Source: Chlorops oryzae (lineage: Eukaryota > Arthropoda > Insecta > Diptera > Chloropidae). Taken from it: a DNA stretch of 64,000 bases. The notes beneath the pieces are model-generated. The model was given only the letters and a program-made list of their open reading frames with translations. It made no database searches and was not told the DNA's origin. The translations under genes and the position numbers were made by a program. Shown here in pieces: positions 21,929-33,545 of the stretch; the stretch's first letter is position 1; the number at the start of each line of letters is the position of its first letter. The stretch is taken from NCBI GenBank assembly GCA_020466095.1, contig CM035807.1, positions 36,584,039 to 36,648,038 of the forward strand, written 5' to 3'.

Positions 21929-24290
21929 TACCGTCGATATCAACGGCTAGAATAAATCATTATCAATTTATTATTAATGAATTTGATGAAATTCACAAAC
22001 AAACTTTGTTTTCCAACTCAAAATGTCCTCTAATCGCATAAAGGTGCGAATTATGCTAGGAAAAAACATCGGTTTGCCCCTTCGTCGGGTCGACAGATGA
22101 ACTGTTCATCGTCGGATTTTCGCCCAAACTATCAACACTCAACTTCAATCACCAATAGTTCAGTCTTACTTCCCTTGAACTTAAACTGGACGCTGTTAAG
22201 TAAGACAAGGCAAGTAAGGCAAAAAAGAAAAAGTTCTTTTACTTAACTGAGGCGAATTTCTTGCTAAGCGACACTGCTGTGCGAATCCCATTCCGTAATT
22301 ATAACTGATATATATTTGAAAATATTGCTGCTGCTCAGAGATAGGTAGGAAAAACGCCTTTTATATGGCTTCTTAGCTAGTCTGTCAACTAACTCAAAAA
22401 TATGATTATAATTTAAATTCCTTGCCTTCCAAAGCTTCCATAAAACAGCAAGAAAAACGGAGCATCTGTTGCTTCTTGCGTCTTAGCTGCGTTCAACTAA
22501 CAATACACTACAAAGCATTTTCTCGCAGCTTGGTTCTGCGGTTCTCGTTGCCAGCCTTAATAGTTCTAGGAGGAGAAATACAAACACACATTCTTATATG
22601 CATGGTAAATTTAGTATCTACATTATGCTTCTCGCCTTGCCCCCACATTTCCCAGTCTTGTACGTGGCCACGTCGCAAGGAGGAACATCGCCACCATCGA
22701 AAATCACTACCAGCAACTCGTGTGAAGGCTGCTCCTCGTGCATGCACACACACATATATGTTTATGTGCATATATAAAAGTGCAATCGGTGGCAGCATGG
22801 TAAGGGCAAGACCCTTCTCCAAGTGGTAACCAACCCGAAATTGTAAGTACGGAAAAAATTCTGTAATGTGTAGGTATCAAGAAAAACAAAAAACAAAAAC
22901 GTATACGAAAAAGGCGAACGAAAAGACGAACGAAAAGGCGAACGAAAAGACGGAGACGAAGCTTAAAAAACATAAGTAAAAATTGTTTGTTGTGCCGCCG
23001 AGCTGCCGACAATGTAATCGACGAAAGATGCTTTACTAAGGTATATTTGTCTACGGTAGTTCGCTCATATACACCACTACGAACGTACAATCGACCACAC
23101 ACACAAACGCAAGCGTACAAGCACACAAGCAAGGCGTTGTAGCCATAAGCCCATCTTAATGACATAGCATGGAGTCTGCCATTGTGCACCTGTTGCAGAT
23201 CCAATTCAGTGATTGTTGCGGCAATGGCAATAACGACAGCGTACTCGTTTGTGCCAACAGAGCACATCGCAAACGTTAAGTTTTTTCTCTTATTACCACA
23301 ATTGAGCCTAGACACCCACCGGTCATGGTGATAAGAAATAAAAAATTTCCATACAAATTTCGTCACATATTCAAGTACAGAGTGCACAACGAAAAACTTT
23401 TCAATACCCTTACTTTAAGAAGAAGAAGAAGAAACACTTAAAAACTTTCTTACTTCACTGTGAAACTTTGGTGTCGAAGTTTATTACTTAAGCTTCAATT
23501 TCAACGCCCTCCTCGAAGCCATGGCGTCTTGAATAAGAAGTGTCAATGGGAGATTATTCCTCTTCTTCAATTATATCAATTGAAAAAAATTCGAAGCGAT
23601 CAAGTGTATCAGCCTTTTTTTTTTTTAATATATGCAATTTTCCACTTTTGACACTTTCTAGTTTTACGACAGAAACTCGCCTGTTGTTCTTGTTTGGTCT
23701 ACTTTTGGCTTGCAATAATTTCCTATGAAGGCCAATATCTCAATACGAAAGAATAAAGTGAGCGAAATTTGGTGACTTTTTTGATACTTTCCGATTCTCT
23801 ACGAATTCGGAATTTCTGTTGTTGAAATTTCCTGGACCGATGAAGGTAAACAGGTGCAATACTCAAAATTGAAGAGGCTTTTGGTTTTTGGCAATGGTTG
23901 AGTCCTTATCATTTTTCGCAACCACCTTCTATTCATCATGGCAAAACCGATTTTGGCTTATGAAATTTCTATGCCGATCTACACGCAAGAAGCATTAGTT
24001 GTGGAGACGTATTGAGTCCTGGATATTAGAGGAATAATGCTATTTTAGAAGGGATGGGATTGGTCTTTTAGTATCTCAACAACGAACAAGTTTCTTTTCA
24101 ATGCAAGGCATTGATTTGATTCCGGTCTATAAGCAGCTTGCTATAGTCCTTCGATTTTTAGGCAAGTCAGTGAGTCGGACTGGACGTACCAGATTCGAAC
24201 TTGATAGTTTCAATCCCGCTAAGGCCAGGTACAATGAATAAATGAACTGTAAAAGTCTATTTACAAGTTGCAATTTCGAGAGGTAGCATT
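21929..24290. other. Unique DNA, GC-richer around 22.4-23.4 kb
   Basis: A long frame on the minus strand (22707-23387) lacks an early ATG and is built partly from simple repeats, so it is not called a gene. A 12-bp minisatellite (listed separately) and CACACAAACGCAAGCG-type sequence are present. The area resembles promoter, UTR or intronic DNA, but no exon is demonstrable. Confidence 0.45.
22909..22953. repeat. 12-bp minisatellite, unit AAAAGRCGAACG
   Basis: Three full units alternate AAAAGGCGAACG and AAAAGACGAACG, followed by a partial unit. Read on the minus strand it yields a repeated FVRL peptide, explaining part of the long antisense frame. Confidence 0.85.
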
Positions 24291-24298
24291 CTTTAAAC

Positions 24299-25276
24299 CT
24301 GGGCTTCTAACCGAAATAAATAACATTCGGGTTATGCTTTCGGGTTTTAAATCATTTAGGTTTCGACTACGGTTTCGTTCTGAAAAAAATTATTTCGGTT
24401 TCGGTCTCGTTTCGTTCCGGTTACGGTTTTTCAAAGGTTTTAAGAATCGCGGGAAAAATTTAAGATATTAATCTATTGCACAGCCAAACCTAAAATTGTT
24501 AATTTTTCAAGTCTCGTTCCGATACAAAAAAAAATCTTGACTACTTAAAAATTATAGACTTCAAACGCACCTTAACCTTTAAAAGTCGAAATTGCGATGA
24601 ACAACATAAATTTTTTTTCTGAAAATTTTTGAACGAAATACCACTCTGCTATGCTTTAGATTGTTAAATCTACTGGTAACTTCTTTTTCTAATTTCTGGT
24701 TCTAGACGGACTTTTTTCGAACAAATTTCCAACAAAAAAAAAAAAACTAATAATAAAAACTTTAGATCGTGTTTTTCATTGAAAAGAAAAGTTGTGGCAT
24801 TAGAGGGTTAAGGCATGTTTTCCTTTCAGTTTTAAATTAAATTGAACTAAAATGTCCCTCAGGGCAGGGATCGAACTCTCGACCTTCGGATTGTGAGTCA
24901 AGCTAAAAACTTATTTAAATTTCAGTAGCCAATGAGATTCAAGAACATGAACAGCATCCCTCCACGAGGACATGTCCCCCAAGGTGGCATACATGACAAT
25001 GTCACCTGTATGACCCAGTGAAATCACTAATGCACACGGGTGACTGATCAGTCAGAATTTTTATGTGGCGCATTAATGAGTGACCATCAAATAAAGGAAA
25101 TTTTGGGGAAGATGGAAATTATTTCAGAAACCGTTTCGAACCGGTTTCGGTGTTTCGGTTTCGGTGTTTCGGTTTCGGTTCGGAACCGGTTTCCAAACAA
25201 ACAAAGTATCGGTTTTGGTCTCATTTTGGTTAGGAAAATAAATCGGTTAAGGTTGCGGTTCCGGTTATAAGCCCTA
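24299..25276. mobile_element. hAT-type element with CGGTT-rich arms
   Basis: The left end reads CTGGGCTTCTAACCG and the reverse complement of the right end reads TAGGGCTTATAACCG. Perfect 8-bp duplications CTTTAAAC flank it at 24291-24298 and 25277-25284. Both arms are dense in GGTTTCGGTT-like motifs, resembling the subterminal arrays of the element at 10201-10675 although the terminal sequences differ. The middle (about 24840-25070) contains a tRNA-like fragment and sequence shared with 51.1-51.3 kb. No transposase frame was found in the 978 bp. Confidence 0.83.
24855..24930 (-). repeat. tRNA-like fragment in a dispersed repeat
   Basis: On the minus strand the sequence reads CACAATCCGAAGGTCGAG followed by AGTTCGATCCC, a B-box-like motif, but there is no A box. 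The adjoining CTTGAATCTCATTGGCTACT is nearly repeated as CTTGAATCTCATTAGCTGCT near 51194, upstream of another tRNA-like stretch. It is a truncated repeat, not a functional tRNA gene. Confidence 0.5.
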
Positions 25277-25779
25277 CTTTAAACTAAAAGGAGTTTTCAG
25301 GTTTAGCCTTTTAAAAGTATCACTTTATTGTATATTTTTTGCATTCGAAACAGTTCGGCTATTCACAAAGTCTTCTAAAATACCTTCTAAATTTATCCGC
25401 AGGTAAAGTTAGTATTTTTAGCTGAATACTTAATGTTTTTGTTTTTGTTTTCTATGCAAAACAGAGGAAGCACATTGCCTGTCAAAAGAGGATTTTATTT
25501 TAAATTGGTAACTTGGCTGTTCTACACAGCTGTTTGGAATAAGAAATTTTCTCTTTAAATCGAACAAATTGAATCGCAATTATTCCATACAAATATGAAT
25601 TTTAACGATATCCCTAAAAATATATCAGATTTTCCGCTAGTTGAGGTACTTTTGCTTTTGGATTTTATAAGGGTTGTACACGATAAAAGGTGTCCCAAGT
25701 AATGAATATGGCACTTATAATGTTGTCATAACTATCAGCATGTCTTTGTGAATTGTTTTCAAACCCATCCATAGCTAAG

Positions 25780-26005
25780 TGGCTCTGGGATAGCGTAGGG
25801 GATGCGTGCTTGCTCTTGATCCCAGGGTCCGAGGTTCGATTCCCGGCACATGCAAAACGGAATGTAATGTTCCAAGCCTAGCACTGGTTTTTCAAAAAAT
25901 CGCATATTAGGGCACACTACATAATAAGACACTCACACAAACACAAGAAAACCCCGTTGGTATCACAATAGGCTGATTAACGGCCTAAGTGGCAGCCACT
26001 TCAAC
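25780..26005 (+). mobile_element. tRNA-derived SINE, copy 1
   Basis: Begins TGGCTCTGGGATAGCG with an A-box-like TAGCGTAGGGG at 25791-25801 and a B-box-like GGTTCGATTCC at 25833-25843, the internal RNA polymerase III promoter of tRNA-derived SINEs. The body ends CAGCCACTTCAAC. The flanks form a likely duplication of 13 bases with two mismatches (25767-25779 and 26006-26018). It matches 49521-49765 almost end to end; the differences visible by eye are few. It has no coding frame and would depend on a LINE for movement. Confidence 0.85.
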
Positions 26006-26018
26006 ATCGATAGCTACG

Positions 26019-29000
26019 ATCGATAGTTTTTTAAAGCAGCAGAAAAGTTGAAATCTTGTCAAATAGGACGCACCACAATTTTTCAACCATCTGTTTTACC
26101 ACCCTAGGACTTGAGCTATTGAGATTTTTTTTAATATAAATTTTTCTTTATTAGATTTTTGTTGTAGTTGACCTTTGAAATTATTTTATAAGTGCTTATC
26201 TCTTATTCTGGCTTAAGGTCATGTTCAGAAAAAACTCAGTTTTCTTTTGCTTATTTAAAACAAATTTGTGATTATTTCAAAACTTCCTTCTTTTTTATTT
26301 CAATATTTCACCCTTCTTTAAAGAGCATCTTCAGGAAATGTGTTGATTTTTATCGAAAACTTTTTCCAAAAACGTCCGTGGAGTGACGTGGCGCTAATCT
26401 CTGCATAACAATCACTGTTCTGTTTTGTTAAATTATCAAAAAATATTTCGAAAAGTTTTAACTTTTAAACTCGCTCTCTGGGCGATATCCTTACCCATTT
26501 CGATAACTAACCATTTTCAACTCCGCGTCCACAATGCATATTTATCTACGGATATACAGACCAAACTAAATACAATGCGTGTCTTTATTTTTACTCTCAG
26601 AAAGTGGCTTATTCTTCAAAAACGTTCTCATTATTGCTTTCGTGGCTTTATTGGAAAAGCCGCGGCACATTTTTGCAGGAACATGTTTTTTTTTCTAAGT
26701 GCGACATCTTGATAGTTATATAGTCATATTGTTTGATAAAGACACACTTTATCTTGTGTCAGAATAGAAAAAACATCCTTGGGGGAATTATGTGAAGATC
26801 TTTCGAAATATTCTATTGATTTATGGGGTTGAAAATCCTGTTGCTCTACGTTGATAATAACCGAGTTGATAAAATTAAAATTTGAATTTAGTTTTCGTCT
26901 AACATGGATGATACGCTAAACAAATTTGCTTCGTAAAAACATTGAAGCTTTTTAATTATGGCTTGCGAAAATATTGAATTTTACAAAAACAACAGGGAAA
27001 AATGTTGAACGCCAAACCAGGCGGACAATTTCCACCTCGACCGTTATCTTCTTCTCAATTTCGCACACCCATCGACCACCTGTCGCATTCAACCTAGAGT
27101 CTCCATAAGAGATAGCAACAGATGAATTTCGACTCTTCCAAGTTGTTCAATGACGTTACCCAATAATATTTTTTAATGAAATTTTTTTTTTTTTCTTTAG
27201 CATCATATATTTGGGCGTGGCAGTCAAAAACCATAAAAATTGTAGAAGAAGCACCTAAATGACAAACTCTTTTACACACCCTATCAAAAAAAAAAAAAAA
27301 GAACACAAAAAAACCAAAGAGGAAAACTTTTTCTATATGTTATGTTTATAGGAAACTTAAGGCTTCTATGTACAACAACCTGTTGCAAAAAAAAAATCTG
27401 CTGTTGCATCTCGAACGCGCAAGTGTGAGTTTTCCAGCATCTATGAAATAAAAGCTTTCTACACTCGGAGACATTCTCCCATTACCTTATATAATAATGC
27501 ACGAAAAAGAAGCGGAAAAAATCTAGCTTCAGAATTCGAACTCCCCCTTTTTTATAATGCGGACGCTGAACGCAGAAAGGGTGTGCATTCCGACTTCCTC
27601 TATTTTCCCCTGACTCAAACTAGTGTGCCACTATTTAATTTTTTAGTGCCCTCCTTGACTGCACTCCTATCGTTTCCTTTTATCTTTGTTTCTATGCTTT
27701 GGTTTTTCAGCACCGAGTCCCACCATTCGCGGAGCAGTTTTGTGGCATTATTGTTTGTAGTAAGTACCGTACCGTACCGTACCGTGCCGTATGTACGTAT
27801 GTATGTATGTATATAATATATATAGGGATATATATTTTTATTCTCTCATTTTTATTTTCTTATCATATTGTGCGTCTTGTTCGCTCGCCTTCTTAGCCGC
27901 TTCCAGTCGCCTGCTCGCTCACACTCCAACTCGCCTTCAACACTATTGCATTTTTTCGGTATTGCATTTCGGCTTGGTTTGTTTTGGGTGGGGGCGAAAA
28001 CGGTGGTAAATAGAAAAAATTCTCTATGTACCGAAAACTGTAGGCACGCACACACGGACACGAAGACGAAAAAAAGCGTCACACACAACAGTGACGGTTG
28101 GAGCGTGCGTCGGTATGGTTGAAGATAAAATTTACGCGAAATATAAAGGAAAGTCAAATTCATCAAGACGAAAACAAAACGATGGCTGGCTGCCTTTGGA
28201 TCCCAATATTGGCGAGCGGAGTAGCTCTTGTGGTCTGCTTTACAGTTTTCAGCTCATCGAAAGTGCATTGGACACTGTCGGAATGACCGTTTGTCTTTCG
28301 TTTTGTCATAGTCTGCAAAGCTGAGCCATTCGTAGGTTGGTTGGTTGGCTAGGCGGGGGGTAGGACGCCCCAATTTTCTTACTTATAACTGAACGTAAAC
28401 AATTCACTTTTTTGTTGCTTCTCGTTAAACGATGGCTGCCATGTTGAGAGCGTAATAATCATCTACTCGTACGCCAACGTCTTCTCCGGGGGACATTCTT
28501 CTTAGCTTTATTGCTCTTGTTGTCTTTCGAAATATTCTAGGTTTTCATTTTATTTAACCAATTCATCAAGCGATGATGGAAAATTTGGTTATTAAACTGT
28601 TTGAGGAACATGACATCATGCGACGCCGCTGCAGTTTAAAATTGTTATTTCAAGTTTTTATGTCTTGTTTTTTTTTTTTTTTTTTTTAAGTGATAGCTAA
28701 CACGATTATCTAATTATGAAAATATTGTACCAAAAGGGTAAATGAACATTCGTTCGTTCGTGCATTTCAAAATCAATGCTTTTCCACCGCAGGGCAGTAA
28801 GACTCGGATGAATAAAAATAAATAATAAATACTAAGCCTCTCGGTTTCCGGGTAGCATAAGTTCTCCACAATCTTAAATTGATGTCTTTTGGTATTTCAT
28901 AATATAATATGAAATTGCTCGTCCCAGGCTGCACGCTATTGCAAGGACAATTAGTTCCTCGGGAAATATGTGCCACATCCAAGATAAACTTAAGCGAATT

Positions 29001-29145
29001 TCACTTCATTTACACTGTTTTTATGCTTGCCCTTGAGGGGAGAACATAATTCCACATTAAATTAATTTGTGAAAATTTTTTCGGATATACATAGAATTGT
29101 ACACAGATTGCTTAGAGCTTTAGTAGCATTTAAGCTATCTTGATA
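26019..29145. other. Unique DNA with simple repeats
   Basis: AT-rich to 27.4 kb, then GC-richer to 28.5 kb. It contains A and T runs (27186-27196, 27286-27300, 28670-28687) and a simple repeat at 27767-27835. No frame with a recognised product was found. Confidence 0.45.
27767..27835. repeat. Compound microsatellite (GTACC)n, (GTAT)n, (AT)n
   Basis: Four to five units of a GTACC/GTGCC pentamer run into GTAT tetramers and then AT dinucleotides. Such compound arrays are common in fly non-coding DNA. Confidence 0.9.
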
Positions 29146-29147
29146 TA

Positions 29148-29265
29148 CAGGGTGTCCCCAGAATTTTCGGCCAAACTTAACCAGGTGATAGCTTAGGTCA
29201 AGAGGAACAATGTTTGTTCTTGCGAAATTTGGCTAACTGTTACCGACAATTCTGGGGACACCCTG
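29148..29265. mobile_element. 118-bp mariner-type MITE
   Basis: The left end CAGGGTGTCCCCAGAATT equals the reverse complement of the right end, with one mismatch over the first 23 bases. TA lies directly outside both ends (29146-29147 and 29266-29267), the mariner target. It has no coding capacity. A lone terminus with the same first eleven bases is at 45972. Confidence 0.86.
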
Positions 29266-29504
29266 TATGTATACAGGTGGCTATACACTCGTCGTTGATG
29301 AGGTCGGTTAAGGAGTGTCGTCTATGCAGCCGCTTAATGAATATCTTTGGAACTGACGAACCAGCCGAATCAAAATTAAATTCGTTGATTCTATGATCGA
29401 AGTCCACCCACTCGGAGTTGTAAAATATTGATAAATGAAAGAAGAGAACACGGAATCGCTCAACTTTTTCATTGATATTTGAGACACGGGTGAATTTAAA
29501 AATG

Positions 29505-30910
29505 AAAGCTTATAATTTTTTATTAGTTGACTGTCAGGTTCATCTTCATGCTGATGATGTCCAAATATACAAGTCTTACGATCCAGAATGGACTTCAGCT
29601 TGTGTAAGTGTGCCTTACGTTATATTGAACAACTTTGGTGAATCATCCAAATCCAAAGGCTTAGTAATCGGCAAAAAAAAACACTATGTAAATCAGACGT
29701 AGATCAGTACCTAATCAAAATCGGTAATTCGGAAGTTAAATTTGTTGAGAGCACTAAAGATCTTGGTATCATTTTCAACCAATCTCTGAGTTGGAATACT
29801 TTTGTATACACAGAGAAAAAAATCAACCAGAAAACTGGTTAAATCAAAAGGAAAAACATACAAAACGGCTTCAACAAGGAATATTTTTAATTTTAACAAT
29901 TTTTCTTGTTGAAAAAATTAAAAATTTTCCTTTTGAATCAACCATATTTCAGGTTGAATTGAAATGATAATTTTCAAAAATGGATTTAAATTTAAATTGT
30001 TGAACCAACCACGGACATAGTTGAAATGACAAGATATTTTTTAAAAAAATTCAAAAAAAAATACCTATACAAGAAGAAATGTCAAAAAAAATTTAATTAA
30101 CGTTCAAAGCAAATGGCCATAGAGCACTCTGCTGAACATGACCCAAAAAATAGCCATCGGATGGACTTCATCCGATTTCGTCACTCCGTTTTGGTGACTG
30201 CTTTCGCAATGCTTGAAAAGTTCTAAGACGAATACATATCTTATATGTCTTATTTTATAAAACAAATGAGAATTATACCGAACGAAAAGAAATGTAATTA
30301 AACATATTTCCTTTCAATTCAACCAAAAATGTTGTTGACTCAACAATTTTCCTTTTGAAATTTTTGTTCTGCTCGAAAATCAAAAGGACTGTGAATAACA
30401 ATGCGCCCTTTTAAAAAAATCATGGTTACGTTCGCTCAGTGTATGTATATGATGCGCGGCTAAATTTTTGCTCTTGTTAAGACCTTTTTGGACAATCCAA
30501 TACTTCTTGCCGGTGAAAATTAAAATTCTAGTTGCGAAAACATATAAACTCTTCTATATGGATGCGATAGTTTTTTTAGCCTTGGCAGCCATAGCATGCA
30601 CAAATTCAATCTTGATTTTAATAATATTTTTCGATTCGTCTTCTGTTTAAAAAGGAGAAATCATGTTTCGCCTATTGCCTCACTTATATATGGGCTTCCG
30701 TTTCAAAAGTATTTGGAAGCTAGGCTGCTTATTCAACTGCATAAAATAATAAATACTCGAGCGCCCACGTACTTGTATTATAAAATTTCTTTTCACCGCT
30801 CTAGCCACATCAAAGCCTTACAGCATTTTCGTTTTAGGCTCTTATTGACAGAAAGACAGTGTTTTTGTTTCTGCTGTGATACTCTGGAATGTTTTTCCTT
30901 GAAAAATTAA
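29505..30910 (+). pseudogene. Non-LTR retrotransposon reverse-transcriptase fragment, I/Jockey-like, interrupted
   Basis: Three frames together give the C-terminal part of a LINE reverse transcriptase. The first (about 29505-29700) contains HADDVQIY, the catalytic YADD box with Tyr replaced by His. After a frameshift near 29695 the second gives KIGNSEVKF, KDLGIIFN and SLSW up to 29806. A 633-bp MITE then interrupts the gene. Downstream, 30455-30560 gives FWTIQYFLPVKIKILVAKTY and, after another shift, 30596-30910 gives FNNIFRFVF, HVS, GLPFQKYL and LHKIINTRAPTYLYYKI, typical of the region after the RT core. The endonuclease, the first half of the RT and the 3' tail are not visible. The fragment is dead and the I/Jockey assignment is by motif style only. 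Confidence 0.82.
29809..30441 (+). mobile_element. MITE family M1, copy A, inserted in the LINE pseudogene
   Basis: Begins CACAGAGAAAAAAATCAACC and its right end, reverse-complemented, begins CACTGAGCGAACG. TA flanks it at 29807-29808 and 30442-30443. Joining the flanks restores the neighbourhood of the reverse-transcriptase frame. The interior has several AT-rich hairpins, for example AACCAGAAAACTGGTT at 29824-29839. A second copy in reverse orientation is at 46109-47235. The element at 49185-50340 has similar CACCGAGAGAAA termini. No coding frame. Confidence 0.8.
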
Positions 30911-32340
30911 TTTTCGGTTAAATTGTGTTAAATAACTAAAGTTAAGTTACGTTCAATCAAGAGTAACTGAGCCGAAATCATCGCTGTACCACCTGAGAAA
31001 CTTGAAAAAGTTACGGAAAACGCGGGAAAAAGGAAAAGTTTTCTTTGACTTACAAGGTAGTCTCTTAATTGATGTTGTTTTCAAAAACTAGTCTAAATAA
31101 ATTGTTAAATTGTAGGGCAGGGAGGGGCAGATAACTCCTCTAAATATTTTCTTCTCAATATAAACCGCGAAAGAGTATTCGAAGAGTATCAAAAAATGGT
31201 ACAAGGCCGCCAAAATCATTTTTCAGAAGGTAAAAGGAAACCTTTGCGTGCATGTGACAACAAATTTTGAACATACGCAATAGTATTACCATACAAATAG
31301 AACAAACTCTTTGTATCTTCTCCTTTCTAACTCAAATTCTGGATACGCCCATGTTGATAACAGACCGACATAAGAAATAGCGCACCCTGTAGTATGGGCA
31401 AAGAGCACGTCCACGGGAAAGCACATCACCAGAAACTGAGAGTTCAGACGTTCCTAGGATTTGACTTAGGTAATCAAAAACAACAAATGTGGCAAGATAA
31501 AAACTTTTGAACCATCGTTCGAGTTTAAATAAGCGTCCAAGCTGAAGAATATAAAACTATTAAGTGTTTTTTTTTAACACATATGATTATCGATATGACG
31601 CGAAAAAGACTCAGAAATAACGAGCCAGTCGGGTTACAAATGATTCTTGCAAACTAATCTGAGACCTTTTCTCTCCCGACAAAAAATAATTAATAATAAA
31701 ATAAATAATAATTAATAAATTAATTATTGTTCTTCTAGAATAAAAACTTTCGTTGCAGTAAAGAGTCACCGAATAAGGGACAAAAAAATGCAACAAAAAT
31801 AGGAATCTGTTGATTCGCTATCAAAGAAAAAGAGAAGTTTAGCTCATAGACTTTCACAGTTAAATTGCAAAAACAACTCTCTGTATGCATGCGCATACAA
31901 CAAACTTAATAAAAATAATGTTCATTCATTAGAAATCCAGCGCAGTTGTGACTGCTTTAATCAGATGCAGGAATCGAAAAAGAGTTGTGGTTAGAAACTT
32001 CGAAAAATCTTGGCTGCGATTGATCTACAAAATGCAAAGGATTCAAGGAGCTTTAAATTTTTTTCATTTCAAATGATTATATCATAATAAGCATTGTTGA
32101 ATACGGCATTCCTTTAGGGACATAAGCTCAAATAAGTAAATCGTTTCTAGTGAAATCTTATGCAGAAATTGTTGGTCATCAGAAGTCGGGGAATTGTGTC
32201 TTTTCTATGCCATGCCTCTGGCCTCTGCACAACGAGGGATGTGCGAAAATCACTTTGGATTGCCTTGCAGTCCTGATGTCTGTTTGTTTGCTCGCTTTCA
32301 TGATTGCCTCAGACAATCGCTAATATGACAGGCGCCGTAA
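30911..32340. other. AT-rich non-coding DNA
   Basis: No gene is seen. An almost pure A/T stretch of TAA/AAT motifs lies at 31683-31728. The short remaining frames carry no features. Confidence 0.5.
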
Positions 32341-33060
32341 CGTTAGCATTCAACTAGAGCTGCATCGCAAAGAGCAACAACAACAATGGAAATAAAATAA
32401 TAAAAGCAAGCAATTCCTTAACAAAACGCAATCGTCTCGGCATGACTAGTCGACGATCCGTATGCGCTGAAGAAGCGTTCCGTCTTGCACCACCTTTCCG
32501 AGCACCGTTCCCATTGCAAGCGAATCCATAACTTACAATTGTTATTGCTCCGCTGCAGTCGGGCGAGTGCTGTTGTTGTTGTCTCTGTAGTTGTTTTCGC
32601 TGCCGTAGCAATTGTTGATGCAGTGGTACATTTATTGTTGCATTGCCTGCGCCCGTAGGTACGGTTGCTGTTGTGGCTGATGTTGCAATCACACGGCCGC
32701 TCTTTTGCTGCTGCTGTTGTTGCAATTTTGTGTGCCGATGATGGTCAAGGTCATGAACCTGTTCCGTTAACTTGTTTCTTTCGAGCTCTCCTCATCGAAG
32801 CGAACGCAAGCAGCTGTTCACCCCTGATGCCTGATGCAGCGCAAGTGCCAAAGAGCGGGGAGCACGCCAGAGCTGCTACGGCTGCTACGGCGACTCGTGC
32901 AACACATGCACCGAGTATCGTACGTAGGCATGTGCAACATTGCAATCAATTCCATTTTCCCCAAGCAACTGCAGCAACAGCAACACAAGCAAAGAAGCTG
33001 CGGATTAATGTCAGTCTTTCATCAACTTTGACACGCATCTAATTGATTTCGAGCTAGACT
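32340..33060. other. GC-rich block with CAG/CTG (opa-like) repeats
   Basis: TTGTTG, CTGCTG and GCAACA triplet runs dominate. On the minus strand the frame 32354-32791 is open for about 145 codons. It reads through LERNKLTEQVHDL, a short glutamine run, further Gln-rich sequence and a hydrophobic C-terminus near FIILFPLLLLLF. It has no early ATG and no strong splice acceptor at its start. It may be an exon of a glutamine-rich protein or simply an opa repeat in non-coding DNA. The latter is more likely. Confidence 0.3.
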
Positions 33061-33394
33061 CGAGGCATTTGCTTAGAAATCCAAATTGCTTCCGTAGATC
33101 TTCGCTGAAATTCATGTCTTAGTTCTAATTTTCATCGCAATAAATAAACCAGTCTGATTTGAAATGCTTTTTAGCAAAAAAGAAAAAAAACACAAGCGCT
33201 GCTGATTTGTTACTTGGCGGAAATGAAAGCTTTTTATCCTCATGTTCACCTAAACTTGTTTTCGAAAAACGGAATCTAAGCTTTATGACAAAACCGTATT
33301 CCTCCGTGTGCATCTCTGAGTTACCTTCACTTCACAATGAATTTATTTTCAATATTTTTCTGAAGAACATATTAATAAGATGAGTAATTTTGAT

Positions 33395-33543
33395 GGTATT
33401 CACAAAGTCGTCATAAAATCGGAAAATTTTAACTGCTTTAAAAGTTGTGCAAGATACAAAAAAATCTTAGAAATTTTTAAGAAATCGCAATTTTCCGATT
33501 TGCCAACTTTCCAAAGATTATAACACGTCTTTGTGAATACCCC
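33395..33543. mobile_element. Decayed fold-back MITE, relative of 7767-8006
   Basis: The left end reads GGTATTCACAAAGTCG and the reverse complement of the right end GGGGTATTCACAAAGACG. ATCGGAAAAT recurs inverted further in. TA follows the right end at 33544-33545, but the left target is mutated. The terminal GGGGTATTCACAA is shared with the longer element near 7.9 kb. Confidence 0.55.
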
Positions 33544-33545
33544 TA

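Noticed and set aside
22707..23387. 226-codon minus-strand open frame
   Set aside because: The upstream-most codon is GTG. The sequence is partly a 12-bp minisatellite (FVRL repeats) and CA/TG-rich simple sequence (CVCVC), with no domain. It looks like a chance frame in GC-richer DNA.
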